64,000 bases of DNA from JASEJA01 sp038872535. GTDB lineage: Archaea > Thermoproteota > Bathyarchaeia > Bathyarchaeales > Bathycorpusculaceae. The translations under genes were made by a program, and so were the position numbers. The stretch covers positions 31,765 to 95,764 of the forward strand of contig JAVZJY010000002.1 of NCBI GenBank assembly GCA_038872535.1, written 5' to 3'. This document shows, piece after piece, positions 52,159-60,869 of this stretch (positions are counted from its first letter, which is position 1; every line of letters starts with the position of its first letter). Below the pieces are notes generated by a model. That model was not told the origin of the DNA, ran no database searches, and was given only the letters and a program-made list of their open reading frames with translations.

Positions 52159-52779
52159 ATGGAAGGCCAAGCACAAGGAGGCGAATATCTTTGGGTTCCA
52201 GGCGCAACAACCGTTGGCGTTGTTTGTTCAGACGGCGTTATTTTAGCCTCTGAAAAACGTGTTTCTTATGGTTATTTAGTTGTAAGTAAAGGCGGCAAAA
52301 AAGTTTTCAAAATAACAGACCGCATAGGCGCAGCATGCGCAGGACTGGTTTCTGACATGCAGATTCTTGTAAGAGAAGTGGAAGCCTACGCAAACCTTTT
52401 CGGTTTAGACTTTAATAGACCAATATCTGTTAGGTCCACCGCCAAACTTATGTCAAATTTGCTTTTCGCCAGAAGATTAGCACCACTAATCACGCAAACA
52501 ATTGTCGGCGGAATAGACGATGAAGGTGCATCACTTTACGTGTTAGACGTTTTAGGCTCAGTGATTCCAGACAAGTATGCAGTTGTTGGTTCTGGGACAG
52601 AAATTGCCATGGGAGTATTGGAAGAGGGATACAAAGAAAATATGTCAGTGGAAGAGGCAAGAGAATTAGTCGTAAGAGCAATAAAATCCGCCATTAGCAG
52701 AGACATCATGAGCGGCGATGGCATAGATTTCCTATTCATAACAAAAGATGGAACAAAAGAAGAATCAATTAAATTTTAA
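52159..52779 (+). CDS. psmB: Proteasome beta subunit with Ala at the catalytic Thr1 position
   Basis: A 206-residue beta-type subunit of the 20S proteasome. Alignment of PGATTVGVVCSDGVILASEK with the canonical GTTTVG pattern puts Ala16 (codon 52204-52206, GCA) where the nucleophile Thr1 should be. The supporting residues remain in register: Asp10-like, Glu17, Lys33 (GGKKVFK), the GSG serine near position 129, and RDIMSGDGID for Asp166/Ser169. A non-catalytic structural subunit, or a strain or base error, would explain this. It lies alone on the plus strand. Confidence 0.87.
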   Translation: MEGQAQGGEYLWVPGATTVGVVCSDGVILASEKRVSYGYLVVSKGGKKVFKITDRIGAACAGLVSDMQILVREVEAYANLFGLDFNRPISVRSTAKLMSNLLFARRLAPLITQTIVGGIDDEGASLYVLDVLGSVIPDKYAVVGSGTEIAMGVLEEGYKENMSVEEARELVVRAIKSAISRDIMSGDGIDFLFITKDGTKEESIKF

Positions 52780-52858
52780 ACTTTCAAAATAGCGTCATGA
52801 AAGCTTAAAACCTCTAATTGCACAACAGAATATTCATCAAACAACTGGGGAAAACTAA

Positions 52859-53485
52859 TTGCCATTTGAACTTAACTTGAAAGAGGGAAAATTCTTAGTT
52901 GAACTTGCACGCAAAGCCGTCGAAGAATATTTACAGAACAGAAGGCGCATCAATGTTCCAGAAAATACTCCGGAAAAACTTTTACAACCATGCGGAGTTT
53001 TCGTCACAATAAACAGCATAAGCGATGGAGAAAAGGAGCTGAGAGGCTGCATTGGATATCCATACCCAACAAACCCGTTGGTTGAGGCAGTTATTGATTC
53101 AGCCATAAGCTCGGCAACTCAAGACCCACGCTTTTATCCGCTTTCTTTAAGGGAACTTGACAAGGTTGTTTTTGAAGTAAGCGTATTAACGCCTCCTCAA
53201 TTAATCAAGGTTGAAAAACCTAAGGATTATCCTACAAAAATTAAGGTTGGAATAGACGGATTGATTGTTGAAAGGGGACCTTTCAAAGGACTGCTTTTGC
53301 CACAAGTCCCAATTGAGTGGAAATGGGATGAGGAAGAATTTCTTTGCCAATGCTGCATAAAGGCGGGGTTACCACCAGATAATTGGCTTCTAGAAGGCAC
53401 CAAAATTTACAAATTCCAAGCCATAATTTTTGAAGAAGAAAAACCGAGAGGCGAAGTGAAGCTTAAAGCCCTCGGTGGGAAATAA
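52859..53485 (+). CDS. AMMECR1 domain protein
   Basis: Begins with TTG 52859 (PFELNLKEGKFLVELARKAV), preceded by a GGGGAAA. The hallmark LRGCIGYP is near residue 60, with SAISSATQDPRFYPLS after it and LPQVPIEWKWDEEEFLCQCC near 155. The family is widespread in archaea; its biochemical role is not settled, with links to archaeal redox and memo-type proteins. It is followed by a glycosyltransferase gene after 4 bases. Confidence 0.87.
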   Translation: MPFELNLKEGKFLVELARKAVEEYLQNRRRINVPENTPEKLLQPCGVFVTINSISDGEKELRGCIGYPYPTNPLVEAVIDSAISSATQDPRFYPLSLRELDKVVFEVSVLTPPQLIKVEKPKDYPTKIKVGIDGLIVERGPFKGLLLPQVPIEWKWDEEEFLCQCCIKAGLPPDNWLLEGTKIYKFQAIIFEEEKPRGEVKLKALGGK

Positions 53486-53489
53486 TCTC

Positions 53490-54677
53490 ATGAAAGTTTA
53501 TTTTGCCCCCTGCGGAATCGGTTTAGGACATGTTGGAAGATGCATCCCAATAGCAAGAAAACTCATAGAGAAAAAAGCTGAAGTATTGTTCTCAACATAC
53601 CGCGAGGGCATACGATATATAGAAAGGGAAAAATTACCTCTCATAAAGGCTCCTCCCATCGGTTTTCAAGTTAAGCCCGACGGAACTGTTGATTTCAAAC
53701 AAACAGCAGTCAACCCTGGACCATTTTTGGCTTCTTTCACCCTTTTAAAACAGGTGAACGCTGAAATTCGAGCTATTGAAAAGTTTAAGCCAGATATTGT
53801 TGTTTCAGATTCTCGCATTTCACCATTATTAGCAGCAAGGATTTTGAGGATACCCAGAATTTGCATTTTAAACCAGTTTCAACTAATAATTCCAAGAAAA
53901 AAGCGCTTTCTGCGCCTAGCAAAGTTTGCCGATTTCATAACACTTACAATAATTGGAAAAATGTGGACAAGCGGAAACACGGTTCTAATACCAGACTTTC
54001 CTAAGCCATACACGATTTGCACTGGAAACCTGAACATTCCAAAATCTTACAGGAAAAATGTGAAACTGATAGGTCCAATATTGCCCATGCATCCAGACAA
54101 ACTGCCGAAGGAGGAGGAACTGCGGAAAAAATTAAAATTGCCAGTTGACAAGCCAATTATTTTTGCACCAATAAGCGGACCAGTAAGAGAAAGAGCCTTT
54201 TTAACGGGAATTTTGAGGAAACTGTTGCTGGATTTTCCGAAGGATTACGAAATTGTCATGTCGCTTGGCTATCCAAACGCCAACGATAAACCAATACGCC
54301 ATGGCAATCTAACAATTTACAAGTGGATTCCAAATCGCTTCGAATACTTGAAAGCAGCTGACATAATTATAAGTCGAGCCGGGCATGGAACAATAACACA
54401 TTGTATGTGTTATGGAAAACCAATGCTACTCATACCAACACCAAGCCATACTGAACAGCTTAGCAATGCAAAACAAGCCGAAATTTTAGGCGTTGCAAAA
54501 ACCATTCAACAGGAAGAATTAAACAAAGAAAGGCTTTTAAAAAGTGTTAAAGAAATTTTAAACAGCCCAATCCCAGAAGGGCTCAAAAAGATTCAAAGAG
54601 AAGTTCTAAATTATGATGGATTAGAGAAGGCTGTAGAAACAATAATCCAGATTGCAGAAAACAAACAAATATTTTAA
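53490..54677 (+). CDS. UDP-glycosyltransferase / MurG-like GT-B glycosyltransferase
   Basis: ATG 53490 is preferred over 53475 because the GT-B Rossmann strand (KVYFAPCGIGLGHVGRCIPI) begins there, with a GGTGGGAAA just upstream. The donor-binding domain has SRAGHGTITHCMCYGKPMLL near residue 290 and a following HTEQ motif (SHTEQLSNAKQ). The length of 395 fits. Acceptor and donor are not predictable; archaeal relatives are in COG1819/MJ1255-like groups. Confidence 0.82.
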   Translation: MKVYFAPCGIGLGHVGRCIPIARKLIEKKAEVLFSTYREGIRYIEREKLPLIKAPPIGFQVKPDGTVDFKQTAVNPGPFLASFTLLKQVNAEIRAIEKFKPDIVVSDSRISPLLAARILRIPRICILNQFQLIIPRKKRFLRLAKFADFITLTIIGKMWTSGNTVLIPDFPKPYTICTGNLNIPKSYRKNVKLIGPILPMHPDKLPKEEELRKKLKLPVDKPIIFAPISGPVRERAFLTGILRKLLLDFPKDYEIVMSLGYPNANDKPIRHGNLTIYKWIPNRFEYLKAADIIISRAGHGTITHCMCYGKPMLLIPTPSHTEQLSNAKQAEILGVAKTIQQEELNKERLLKSVKEILNSPIPEGLKKIQREVLNYDGLEKAVETIIQIAENKQIF

Positions 54678-54700
54678 GACAAACAAACATAAAAGAAGAT

Positions 54701-55573
54701 ATGTTTGTACCGCGTAAAATTTTGGAAGAAAAACTCCAAAAAATGCTTGCAGAAGACATCGGGCAAGGAGACATAACCACAACATTAATTGTTCCACCCG
54801 AAACCCAAACGGAGGCAGAGATAATAGCGAAAGAGACTGGAGTTATTGCTGGAATTGAGGAAGCAAAAATCCTTCTGGAAAGTTTGGGGATTAAAATTGA
54901 CGCTTTGGTTTCTGACGGAGAAAAAATAAGGAAAAAGCAAGTTTTAATGAAAGTTTCTGGAGATGCACAAGCCATACTTTCAACTGAACGGACACTATTG
55001 AATATCCTTTCACGGATGAGTGGTATAGCAACAATCACAAGAAAACTGATTGAGACTCTTCAAAAAAATGGATTCAAGACTAAGGTTGCGTGCACACGAA
55101 AAACAGCGCCGGGGCTTCTATATTTTGATAAAAAGGCGGTCATGTTAGGGGGCGGCGACATCCATAGGTTTCATCTGGATGATATGGTTTTGATTAAAGA
55201 TAACCATATTAAAGTGGCTGGAAACATCGAAAAAGCTGTTAAAAAAGTAAAAGAAAAGGCATCTTTCAGCAAGAAAATCGAGGTTGAAGTAACAAACGCA
55301 AACGATGCTCTAACCGCAGCTAAGTCTGGAGCAGACATAATAATGCTGGACAATTTTTCCCCAAAGCAAATAGAAAAGGCAATTAAACTTTTAAAAAAGG
55401 AGGGCTTTTTTGGGAAAGTGTTGCTGGAAGCCAGCGGTGGAATAACAACAGAGAACATTATTGCATTTGCTTCAACTGGAGTTGACATTGTAAGCCTTGG
55501 CGAAATAACACATAGTCCAAAAGCGTTAGACGTAAGCCTAGAAATTATAAGGGTTTATGGAAAAAGCAAATAA
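54701..55573 (+). CDS. nadC: Nicotinate-nucleotide pyrophosphorylase (carboxylating)
   Basis: Converts quinolinate and PRPP to nicotinate mononucleotide in NAD synthesis. Recognised by EDIGQGDITTTLIVPPETQT near the N terminus, LSTERTLLNILSRMSGIATI near residue 90, CTRKTAPGL near 131, and LEASGGITTENI near 243. Length 290 is normal. No nadA or nadB is seen nearby. It is 23 bases downstream of the glycosyltransferase gene, same strand. Confidence 0.93.
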   Translation: MFVPRKILEEKLQKMLAEDIGQGDITTTLIVPPETQTEAEIIAKETGVIAGIEEAKILLESLGIKIDALVSDGEKIRKKQVLMKVSGDAQAILSTERTLLNILSRMSGIATITRKLIETLQKNGFKTKVACTRKTAPGLLYFDKKAVMLGGGDIHRFHLDDMVLIKDNHIKVAGNIEKAVKKVKEKASFSKKIEVEVTNANDALTAAKSGADIIMLDNFSPKQIEKAIKLLKKEGFFGKVLLEASGGITTENIIAFASTGVDIVSLGEITHSPKALDVSLEIIRVYGKSK

Positions 55574-55591
55574 AAATGGATTTTTATGACA

Positions 55592-56140
55592 TCAAGCGGC
55601 TGAATAAATCATCAATGTTTCGATAATTGCAGCCACCAAAAGAATTATGGCGCAAACTGAAATGAATTTGCATGCGTTTATGAGCTCATGTTTGCCTCTG
55701 CGTTGCCATAAGCGGCGGGTTAACCAAATGCTTTCAGCCATCGCAGTTGAATAAGCTATAAACTCAAGCCAAGCTACAGGCGTTAAAAATAAAGCAATAA
55801 GGCTTAGAGCTGGTGGAAGTTGGTTAGAAATAGCAACGGAGGCGATAACTGCTCCAGTGCTATAGAGTACATAGGCTCCGAAAATAACGCCGATTATAGG
55901 TACAAACATTATGAGGGCAAACATAAAATTGTTTCCGAAAATGTATTGAAGTAATGCATCATTTGCTTTTAATGAATTCATTGTTTGGTTAAGTTCATTG
56001 TTAATTTCATTTGCCTCTTGCTCTTTAATAGGCGCCCATGTTCCCACAGTCGTTATGATTACGGCGATAATGAAAATTATAATGATTGTTATTATTCTTC
56101 TGACGAGGGGTGAAGCATTTTTCCAGAACTCAAAACTCAT
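55592..56140 (-). CDS. SpoIIM-family (stage II sporulation protein M-like) membrane protein
   Basis: About five hydrophobic segments with the family layout: an N-terminal helix (IITIIIIFIIAVIITTVGTW), an extracellular loop with NNFMFALIMFVPIIGVIFG, and VIASVAISNQLPPALSLIAL. A C-terminal helix follows. Length 182 is typical. In archaea the role is unknown. It lies 14 bases downstream of the RNase H-like gene on the minus strand. Confidence 0.8.
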   Translation of the reverse strand: MSFEFWKNASPLVRRIITIIIIFIIAVIITTVGTWAPIKEQEANEINNELNQTMNSLKANDALLQYIFGNNFMFALIMFVPIIGVIFGAYVLYSTGAVIASVAISNQLPPALSLIALFLTPVAWLEFIAYSTAMAESIWLTRRLWQRRGKHELINACKFISVCAIILLVAAIIETLMIYSAA

Positions 56141-56154
56141 ATGAGAACCACCAT

Positions 56155-56862
56155 TTACGTTAATTGTTTTGGCGTTATTTTTAGGATTCGGAAACCTCTT
56201 GCAATTGGATTTAACATGTCTATGATATTAACTTTTTTCAAAATCTCTTTAGTGTCTTCCGCGTAACCTCTCACGTCGTGTTCAGCAAGTATAAGAGAGC
56301 AAAGGTAAACTCTATTTTCTGAAAGTATATACTGACATTTAGACGGTAAACCCAAAAGAACAGTCTGATCCTCTTTTACGGCTTTTTCGCATGCATACAA
56401 GATTGCGTGGGCTCCAGCTGTTAGCTCTGCAATCCTTACTGGAATGCTTTCTTTTCCTATGGCTAAGACTTCAACTCCATATTTTTGTGTGATTTCGCCA
56501 GCAATTTTTCTCAGTTTAGGCAGAATCCCTATGAGGTTACGCTTTGCTTTATTGGAGATTCTCATGTTTGAAAACTGAATTGGCGACAACTGCTCCAGAG
56601 GAACTGCTCCAAGAGACATGTCTAAATGCACAGAATCAGCCTTCACCTTTTCTAGTAATTCTTTACAAAGTTCCGCCTCATGCACAACAACCCCATGTCC
56701 GTTGGAGGCACTCGCAAAAATTGGCTCAGCCAAACACATGCTTGGTTCTTTATAAGGTGGGTTCACTAAGACTGATGCTGCTGCCACAATAGATAATGGT
56801 TCAAATTTGCTGTTCAGTATTGCCGCAGAAGAATCCGCTGCGATAATTTTCAAACTTTTCAC
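56155..56862 (-). CDS. Archaeal conserved protein, tentatively DUF4152 (RNase H-like fold)
   Basis: The 235-residue protein starts with LKIIAADSSAAILNSKFEPL, an RNase H-like first strand, and has SVHLDMSLGAVPLEQLSP near residue 77. The order of acidic residues (Asp near 7, Asp near 81) would fit a nuclease-like site, but I am not certain of the family. It lies 42 bases downstream of rlmE and upstream of the SpoIIM gene on the minus strand, between translation genes. Confidence 0.6.
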   Translation of the reverse strand: MKSLKIIAADSSAAILNSKFEPLSIVAAASVLVNPPYKEPSMCLAEPIFASASNGHGVVVHEAELCKELLEKVKADSVHLDMSLGAVPLEQLSPIQFSNMRISNKAKRNLIGILPKLRKIAGEITQKYGVEVLAIGKESIPVRIAELTAGAHAILYACEKAVKEDQTVLLGLPSKCQYILSENRVYLCSLILAEHDVRGYAEDTKEILKKVNIIDMLNPIARGFRILKITPKQLT

Positions 56863-56904
56863 CTTACCTACTAAGAAGGAGGCGACAGAATTTATATTTG
56901 CCGT

Positions 56905-57519
56905 CTAATCGTCTCTTCTCAAGCGCATTCCCAAGATGAAAATTTCAGAGCTCTTAGCCCTACTCGCTTTAGGCTTCACTATTCTTACAACTTCAAAATG
57001 TTTTTTCACTTTCTTAATGAAGTCGTCAAGCAAGTCTCCTTGAAAGACTTTAACGTAAAAATTTCCAGGAAACCTAAGGGTTTCCAGAGCGATTTTTAAT
57101 GCATGCTGTGCCAAGTCTATTTGACGGGCGTGGTCTATTTCCCATATTCCAGAGATGTTTGGTGAAGCGTCAGAAATCACAGCGTCAGCTTTTCTTGGAA
57201 GTATGTGTAGAATCTGTTCAAGGGTTTCTTGTTCGGTTATATCGCCTATAATTGTCTGAACATTACTTTGAGGGAAAGGCTCAACGGGTTTGAGGTCAAC
57301 TCCCAAAATGAATCCTTTGCCTCCAACAATTTTTCTTGCCGCTTGGATCCAACCGCCTGGTGCGGCGCCTAAATCGATGACAACGTCGCCGTGTTTTATG
57401 AAATGGTATTTTTCCACAGCTTCAAAGAGTTTGTAGGCTGCTCTGGAGCGGTATTTTTCTTCCTTAGCCTTCTTATAATAATAGTCTCTTTTTCTTTCCC
57501 GAATCCAAGCTTTTGGCAA
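56905..57519 (-). CDS. rlmE: 23S rRNA 2'-O-methyltransferase (RlmE/FtsJ family)
   Basis: SAM-dependent methylation of 23S rRNA. The 204-residue protein has VIDLGAAPGGWIQAARKIVG (SAM motif I), DAVISDASPNISG and NFYVKVFQGD, giving the K-D-K catalytic set together with an N-terminal lysine (YYKKAKEEKYRSRAAYKL). It starts 2 bases after the stop of the TFE-beta gene, so the two form an operon. Confidence 0.93.
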   Translation of the reverse strand: MPKAWIRERKRDYYYKKAKEEKYRSRAAYKLFEAVEKYHFIKHGDVVIDLGAAPGGWIQAARKIVGGKGFILGVDLKPVEPFPQSNVQTIIGDITEQETLEQILHILPRKADAVISDASPNISGIWEIDHARQIDLAQHALKIALETLRFPGNFYVKVFQGDLLDDFIKKVKKHFEVVRIVKPKASRAKSSEIFILGMRLRRDD

Positions 57520-57521
57520 AA

Positions 57522-57899
57522 CTAGCTGTCACCCAGCACGCCAGATTCGCTTTTAGCCATTGAGAGAAGCCATTCTGTAAGTTTCTCGCAGTTTTGGGGT
57601 GAAATTGCGCTTGAGGGGTCGCATCGAGTGTTATCTGAGCATTTTAGACATGGAACATCCGCTATGGAGTCTATCGACGCTGGAACCCTTTTTGGATAAA
57701 GCCTATAAGTCCATCTTCCATCACGAAGTTCTCGTTCTCGGCGGATGAGATTTTTGTCTTCTAGTTTTAAGGCTATCCTTGAACCCTCTCGGCTGCTTGC
57801 CCCGAGTTTGCGCCATAGTTCAGATTGGAGCACGCCTTCAAAGCCCGTGTTAATTATGTATTGGAGGGCTTTTTGTTCTAAATCATTGCGTTTCGGCAT
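57522..57899 (-). CDS. Transcription factor TFE beta subunit (RPC34/RPC39-like) with Fe-S cysteines
   Basis: Winged-helix protein of 125 residues: LEQKALQYIINTGFEGVLQS and ASSREGSRIALKLEDKNLIR form the wing. The C-terminal segment has four cysteines, PCLKCSDNTRC and NCEKLTEWL, the pattern of archaeal TFE-beta and eukaryotic RPC34/39, where they bind a [4Fe-4S] cluster. TFE-beta pairs with TFE-alpha to open promoters. Not found in all archaea, so it supports TACK affinity. It starts the minus-strand operon TFE-beta-rlmE. Confidence 0.8.
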   Translation of the reverse strand: MPKRNDLEQKALQYIINTGFEGVLQSELWRKLGASSREGSRIALKLEDKNLIRRERELRDGRWTYRLYPKRVPASIDSIADVPCLKCSDNTRCDPSSAISPQNCEKLTEWLLSMAKSESGVLGDS

Positions 57900-58000
57900 T
57901 TTCCATCAGTTCCAGCTTTTAACATTAATAATATACGCAATTTTAAATAAAAAGATGTATGTTCCAGTTTATAGAAAACTATGATGAAGGATCAAGATAA

Positions 58001-59023
58001 ATGAAGAAAAAGAACACTGGCGAACACTATTGCTTAGGAATCGAGTCAACAGCAGACGACTTCAGCGTTGGAATAGCAACATTTGAAGGTGAAATATTAG
58101 CCAACATCATAAGCGCTTATATACCAGAAAAAGGCGGCATCCACCCAAGAGAAGCAGCAAGACACCATGCTGAAGCAGCAAGCCAAGTCTTACAAGAAGC
58201 GTTTCAAAAATCTGGATTAAAACCAAGAGATTTATCAATTATAGCATTCTCTCAGGGACCAGGTTTAGGACCATGTCTTCGCACGGGCGCAACAGTAGCC
58301 CGTGCATTAGCCTCTTATCTCAACCTTCCTCTCGTGGGGGTTAACCATTGTATAGCACATATTGAAGTTGGGAAATTGAAAGAGCACGTTAAAGACCCAG
58401 TCACGCTTTATGTTTCAGGCGGGAACACCATAGTTTCAGCCTTTGATTCTGGACGCTACAGAGTTTTCGGCGAAACTTTGGATATAGCTTTAGGAAACTG
58501 TTTAGATGCGTTCGCTATAGAAGCTGGGCTTCGCCAAAGCCACGGCATGCCTTTAGGCGCCCTGGTGGAAAAACTTGCAAGAAAAGGAAAAAGGCTGATT
58601 CCTTTGCCGTATACTGTTAAGGGCATGGACACTTCTTTCAGCGGCTTACTAACAGCAGCGGTTAACTTGCTAAAAAAAGGCGAGTATAAGCTTGAGGATT
58701 TATGTTATAGCCTTCAAGAAACAGCCTTTTCCATGGTTACAGAGGTTACTGAAAGAGCCTTAGCCCACACAGAGAAAAAAGAGGTTCTATTAACTGGTGG
58801 AGTGGCTGCCAACAAAAGACTACAGTCCATGGTTAAGGCTATAGCAGAAGAACATTATGCAAAATTCCGCGTGGTGCCAAGCGAATTCGCCGTCGATAAT
58901 GGAGCTATGATTGCATGGACTGGAGTGTTAGCCTACAAAAGTGGTTTAGTTACGCCTATTGAGAAAAGTTTTGTAAAATTAAGGTGGCGTTTGGATGAAG
59001 TTGAGGTTCCATGGGTGAAATGA
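58001..59023 (+). CDS. kae1: KEOPS subunit Kae1 (tRNA threonylcarbamoyltransferase)
   Basis: Makes the t6A modification on tRNA with Bud32, Pcc1 and Cgi121. The 340-residue ASKHA-fold protein has YCLGIESTADDFSVGIATF near residue 9, HAEAASQVLQEA, NHCIAHIEVGKL with the Fe-binding histidines near 120, and SGGNTIVS. It is not fused to Bud32, unlike some euryarchaeal versions. It overlaps bud32 by 13 bases. Confidence 0.95.
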   Translation: MKKKNTGEHYCLGIESTADDFSVGIATFEGEILANIISAYIPEKGGIHPREAARHHAEAASQVLQEAFQKSGLKPRDLSIIAFSQGPGLGPCLRTGATVARALASYLNLPLVGVNHCIAHIEVGKLKEHVKDPVTLYVSGGNTIVSAFDSGRYRVFGETLDIALGNCLDAFAIEAGLRQSHGMPLGALVEKLARKGKRLIPLPYTVKGMDTSFSGLLTAAVNLLKKGEYKLEDLCYSLQETAFSMVTEVTERALAHTEKKEVLLTGGVAANKRLQSMVKAIAEEHYAKFRVVPSEFAVDNGAMIAWTGVLAYKSGLVTPIEKSFVKLRWRLDEVEVPWVK

Positions 59024-59676
59024 AACCCGTATTGATTAAGAAGGGCGCGGAAGCCAGCCTCTACCTTGCAGATTGGCATGGCAGAAAAGTCGTAATGAAA
59101 AGGCGTTTGGCTAAAAAGTATCGTCCAAAAATTTTGGATGAACAGATTAGAGTTTATAGGACAATCCACGAGCCGCAGCTAATGCATGAAGCAAAAAAGG
59201 CTGGAGTGCCGACGCCAACAATTTTTCTTGTCGACGTAAAAAATGCCACTATAATAATGGAGTTTATTGAAGGAAGACAAGTTAAACAGTTGTTAGGCGA
59301 AGCTTCAAAAGAGGAAAGAGAAAGTTTATGCCTAAAAATTGGTGAGTTGATAGGTAGACTTCATGAAAATGGGATAATTCATGGCGATTTAACCACATCC
59401 AACATGATTCTGACGCTGGAAGGAAAAATTTTCTTTGTCGATTTTGGACTTGGCGAAAAGAGTAAAGAGTTGGAAGCGAGGGGAGTGGATTTACATCTTA
59501 TGAAGAGGGCTCTTCAAAGCACCCATTTTCGCTTTACCGAAGAATGTTTCAACGCCATAATCCGTGGATATGCAAAGGCTGTGGGTTCTGAAACTGCAAA
59601 AAACATTTTAGAGAAGATAAGGGAGATAGAGCGAAGAGGAAGATACGTAGCCGAAAGAAAAAGGGAATCAGCATGA
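59011..59676 (+). CDS. bud32: KEOPS kinase Bud32
   Basis: Small atypical kinase of the KEOPS complex. IIHGDLTTSNMIL near residue 126 is the catalytic loop and FFVDFGLGEKSK near 145 the metal loop, with GAEASLYLADWHGRKVVMKR at the N terminus. ATG 59011 or ATG 59020 could be the start. The gene overlaps kae1 by 13 bases and the next gene by 4, so kae1-bud32-XTPase is one operon. Confidence 0.94.
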   Translation: MGEMKPVLIKKGAEASLYLADWHGRKVVMKRRLAKKYRPKILDEQIRVYRTIHEPQLMHEAKKAGVPTPTIFLVDVKNATIIMEFIEGRQVKQLLGEASKEERESLCLKIGELIGRLHENGIIHGDLTTSNMILTLEGKIFFVDFGLGEKSKELEARGVDLHLMKRALQSTHFRFTEECFNAIIRGYAKAVGSETAKNILEKIREIERRGRYVAERKRESA

Positions 59677-60260
59677 GTTTTAGGTTAGAAGGCAGGTTCA
59701 TATTCTTTGCAACAAACAACATTAACAAATTTAATGAAGCCCGCAGGGTGTTAGCTGAATACAAAATTGCTGTTGGCATGGTAAGAGTCAAAACTTTTGA
59801 AATCCAAAGCGAAAGTTTGGAAGAAATTGCAAAAGCAAGCGCCATCGATGCCTTCAAAAACTTCAACCTGCCACTCATAACAGAGGATGCTGGACTATTC
59901 ATAGAAGCATTAAACGGATTTCCAGGACCATATGCCGCTTACGTATACAAAGTGATAGGGAACAATGGAATATTGAAACTTATGGAAAATGTTAAAAACA
60001 GAAGGGCGAAGTTCCAGTCGGCCATAGCCTATTGCTCATCAAAATCGGAACCGCCCTTATGCTTTAAAGGCGAGGTTGCAGGCGTAATAACGAAGGAAGA
60101 ACGGCAGGGAAATTCAGGCTTTGGCTTTGACCCCATTTTTGAACCGCTGGATGGTGGAGGAAAAACTTTTGCTGAAATGACAGTTGAAGAAAAAAACAGG
60201 TATTCACATAGGGCTGAAGCTTTGAGAAAGTTTGCTGAATGGTATAAAAGAAAATGTTAA
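59673..60260 (+). CDS. XTP/dITP diphosphatase (RdgB/HAM1 family)
   Basis: Removes non-canonical nucleotides (dITP, XTP). The family start FFATNNINKFNEARRVLAEY lies near residue 12, ITEDAGLFIEALNGFPGPYA near 70, and GFGFDPIFEP near 143. Length 195 is typical. Overlaps bud32 by 4 bases (ATGA). Confidence 0.92.
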   Translation: MSFRLEGRFIFFATNNINKFNEARRVLAEYKIAVGMVRVKTFEIQSESLEEIAKASAIDAFKNFNLPLITEDAGLFIEALNGFPGPYAAYVYKVIGNNGILKLMENVKNRRAKFQSAIAYCSSKSEPPLCFKGEVAGVITKEERQGNSGFGFDPIFEPLDGGGKTFAEMTVEEKNRYSHRAEALRKFAEWYKRKC

Positions 60261-60305
60261 AGAACAAGATGACGGCTTGACATTTAATTAGCATGGTGAG
60301 TGTAA

Positions 60306-60863
60306 ATGAACGAGAAAACTTTAGGACCACCTGAAAAGTTTCATTTATCTGTACCTAAAGAAGTTTCCATAGCGCCCAATGAAAAGATATTAATGGTTCT
60401 GGGAAGAACCTACATATCCTTTGTAACTATAGCAACTATTGGACTTCTCGTAATTGCAGGAGCACTACTAATCCTAAACTTTGCTATCCCAAAAGAAAAC
60501 CAGTGGGTTGTATTTCCCTTGGCTGTTTTTTGCTTCGTAATCCTTCCGCCACTCCTTTACGGGTTGGGTTACATTTACGTTAAGGGACATCGATACATAA
60601 TCACAAATGAAAGAATCATAATGTTCAGAAAATTCATAGGAATCCTCCTGAGAACAGTAACACATGACAAGATAACAGACCTCATCGTGAATCAAGGACC
60701 AATTGGTAGAATTTGCAATTATGGAAGAGTTTCTCCAATAACGGCTGGAATGATAATGCCCATGGGAGCCGCCATATTCTCCATTTCCGGCGTGCGGAAT
60801 CCATACGAAGTTAGGGACAGCATAGCAAAATTGGTGAAGGCTACGCAACCAGAGGGGCAATAA
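60306..60863 (+). CDS. PH-domain (bPH2-like) membrane protein
   Basis: Two hydrophobic helices near the middle (FVTIATIGLLVIAGALLILN and WVVFPLAVFCFVILPPLLYG) are followed by a bPH2-type domain with GHRYIITNERIIMFRKFIGI. Family members (YdbS-like) are of unknown function, sometimes implicated in membrane stress. A second, related gene follows after 6 bases, suggesting tandem duplication. Confidence 0.78.
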   Translation: MNEKTLGPPEKFHLSVPKEVSIAPNEKILMVLGRTYISFVTIATIGLLVIAGALLILNFAIPKENQWVVFPLAVFCFVILPPLLYGLGYIYVKGHRYIITNERIIMFRKFIGILLRTVTHDKITDLIVNQGPIGRICNYGRVSPITAGMIMPMGAAIFSISGVRNPYEVRDSIAKLVKATQPEGQ

Positions 60864-60869
60864 AATTTA

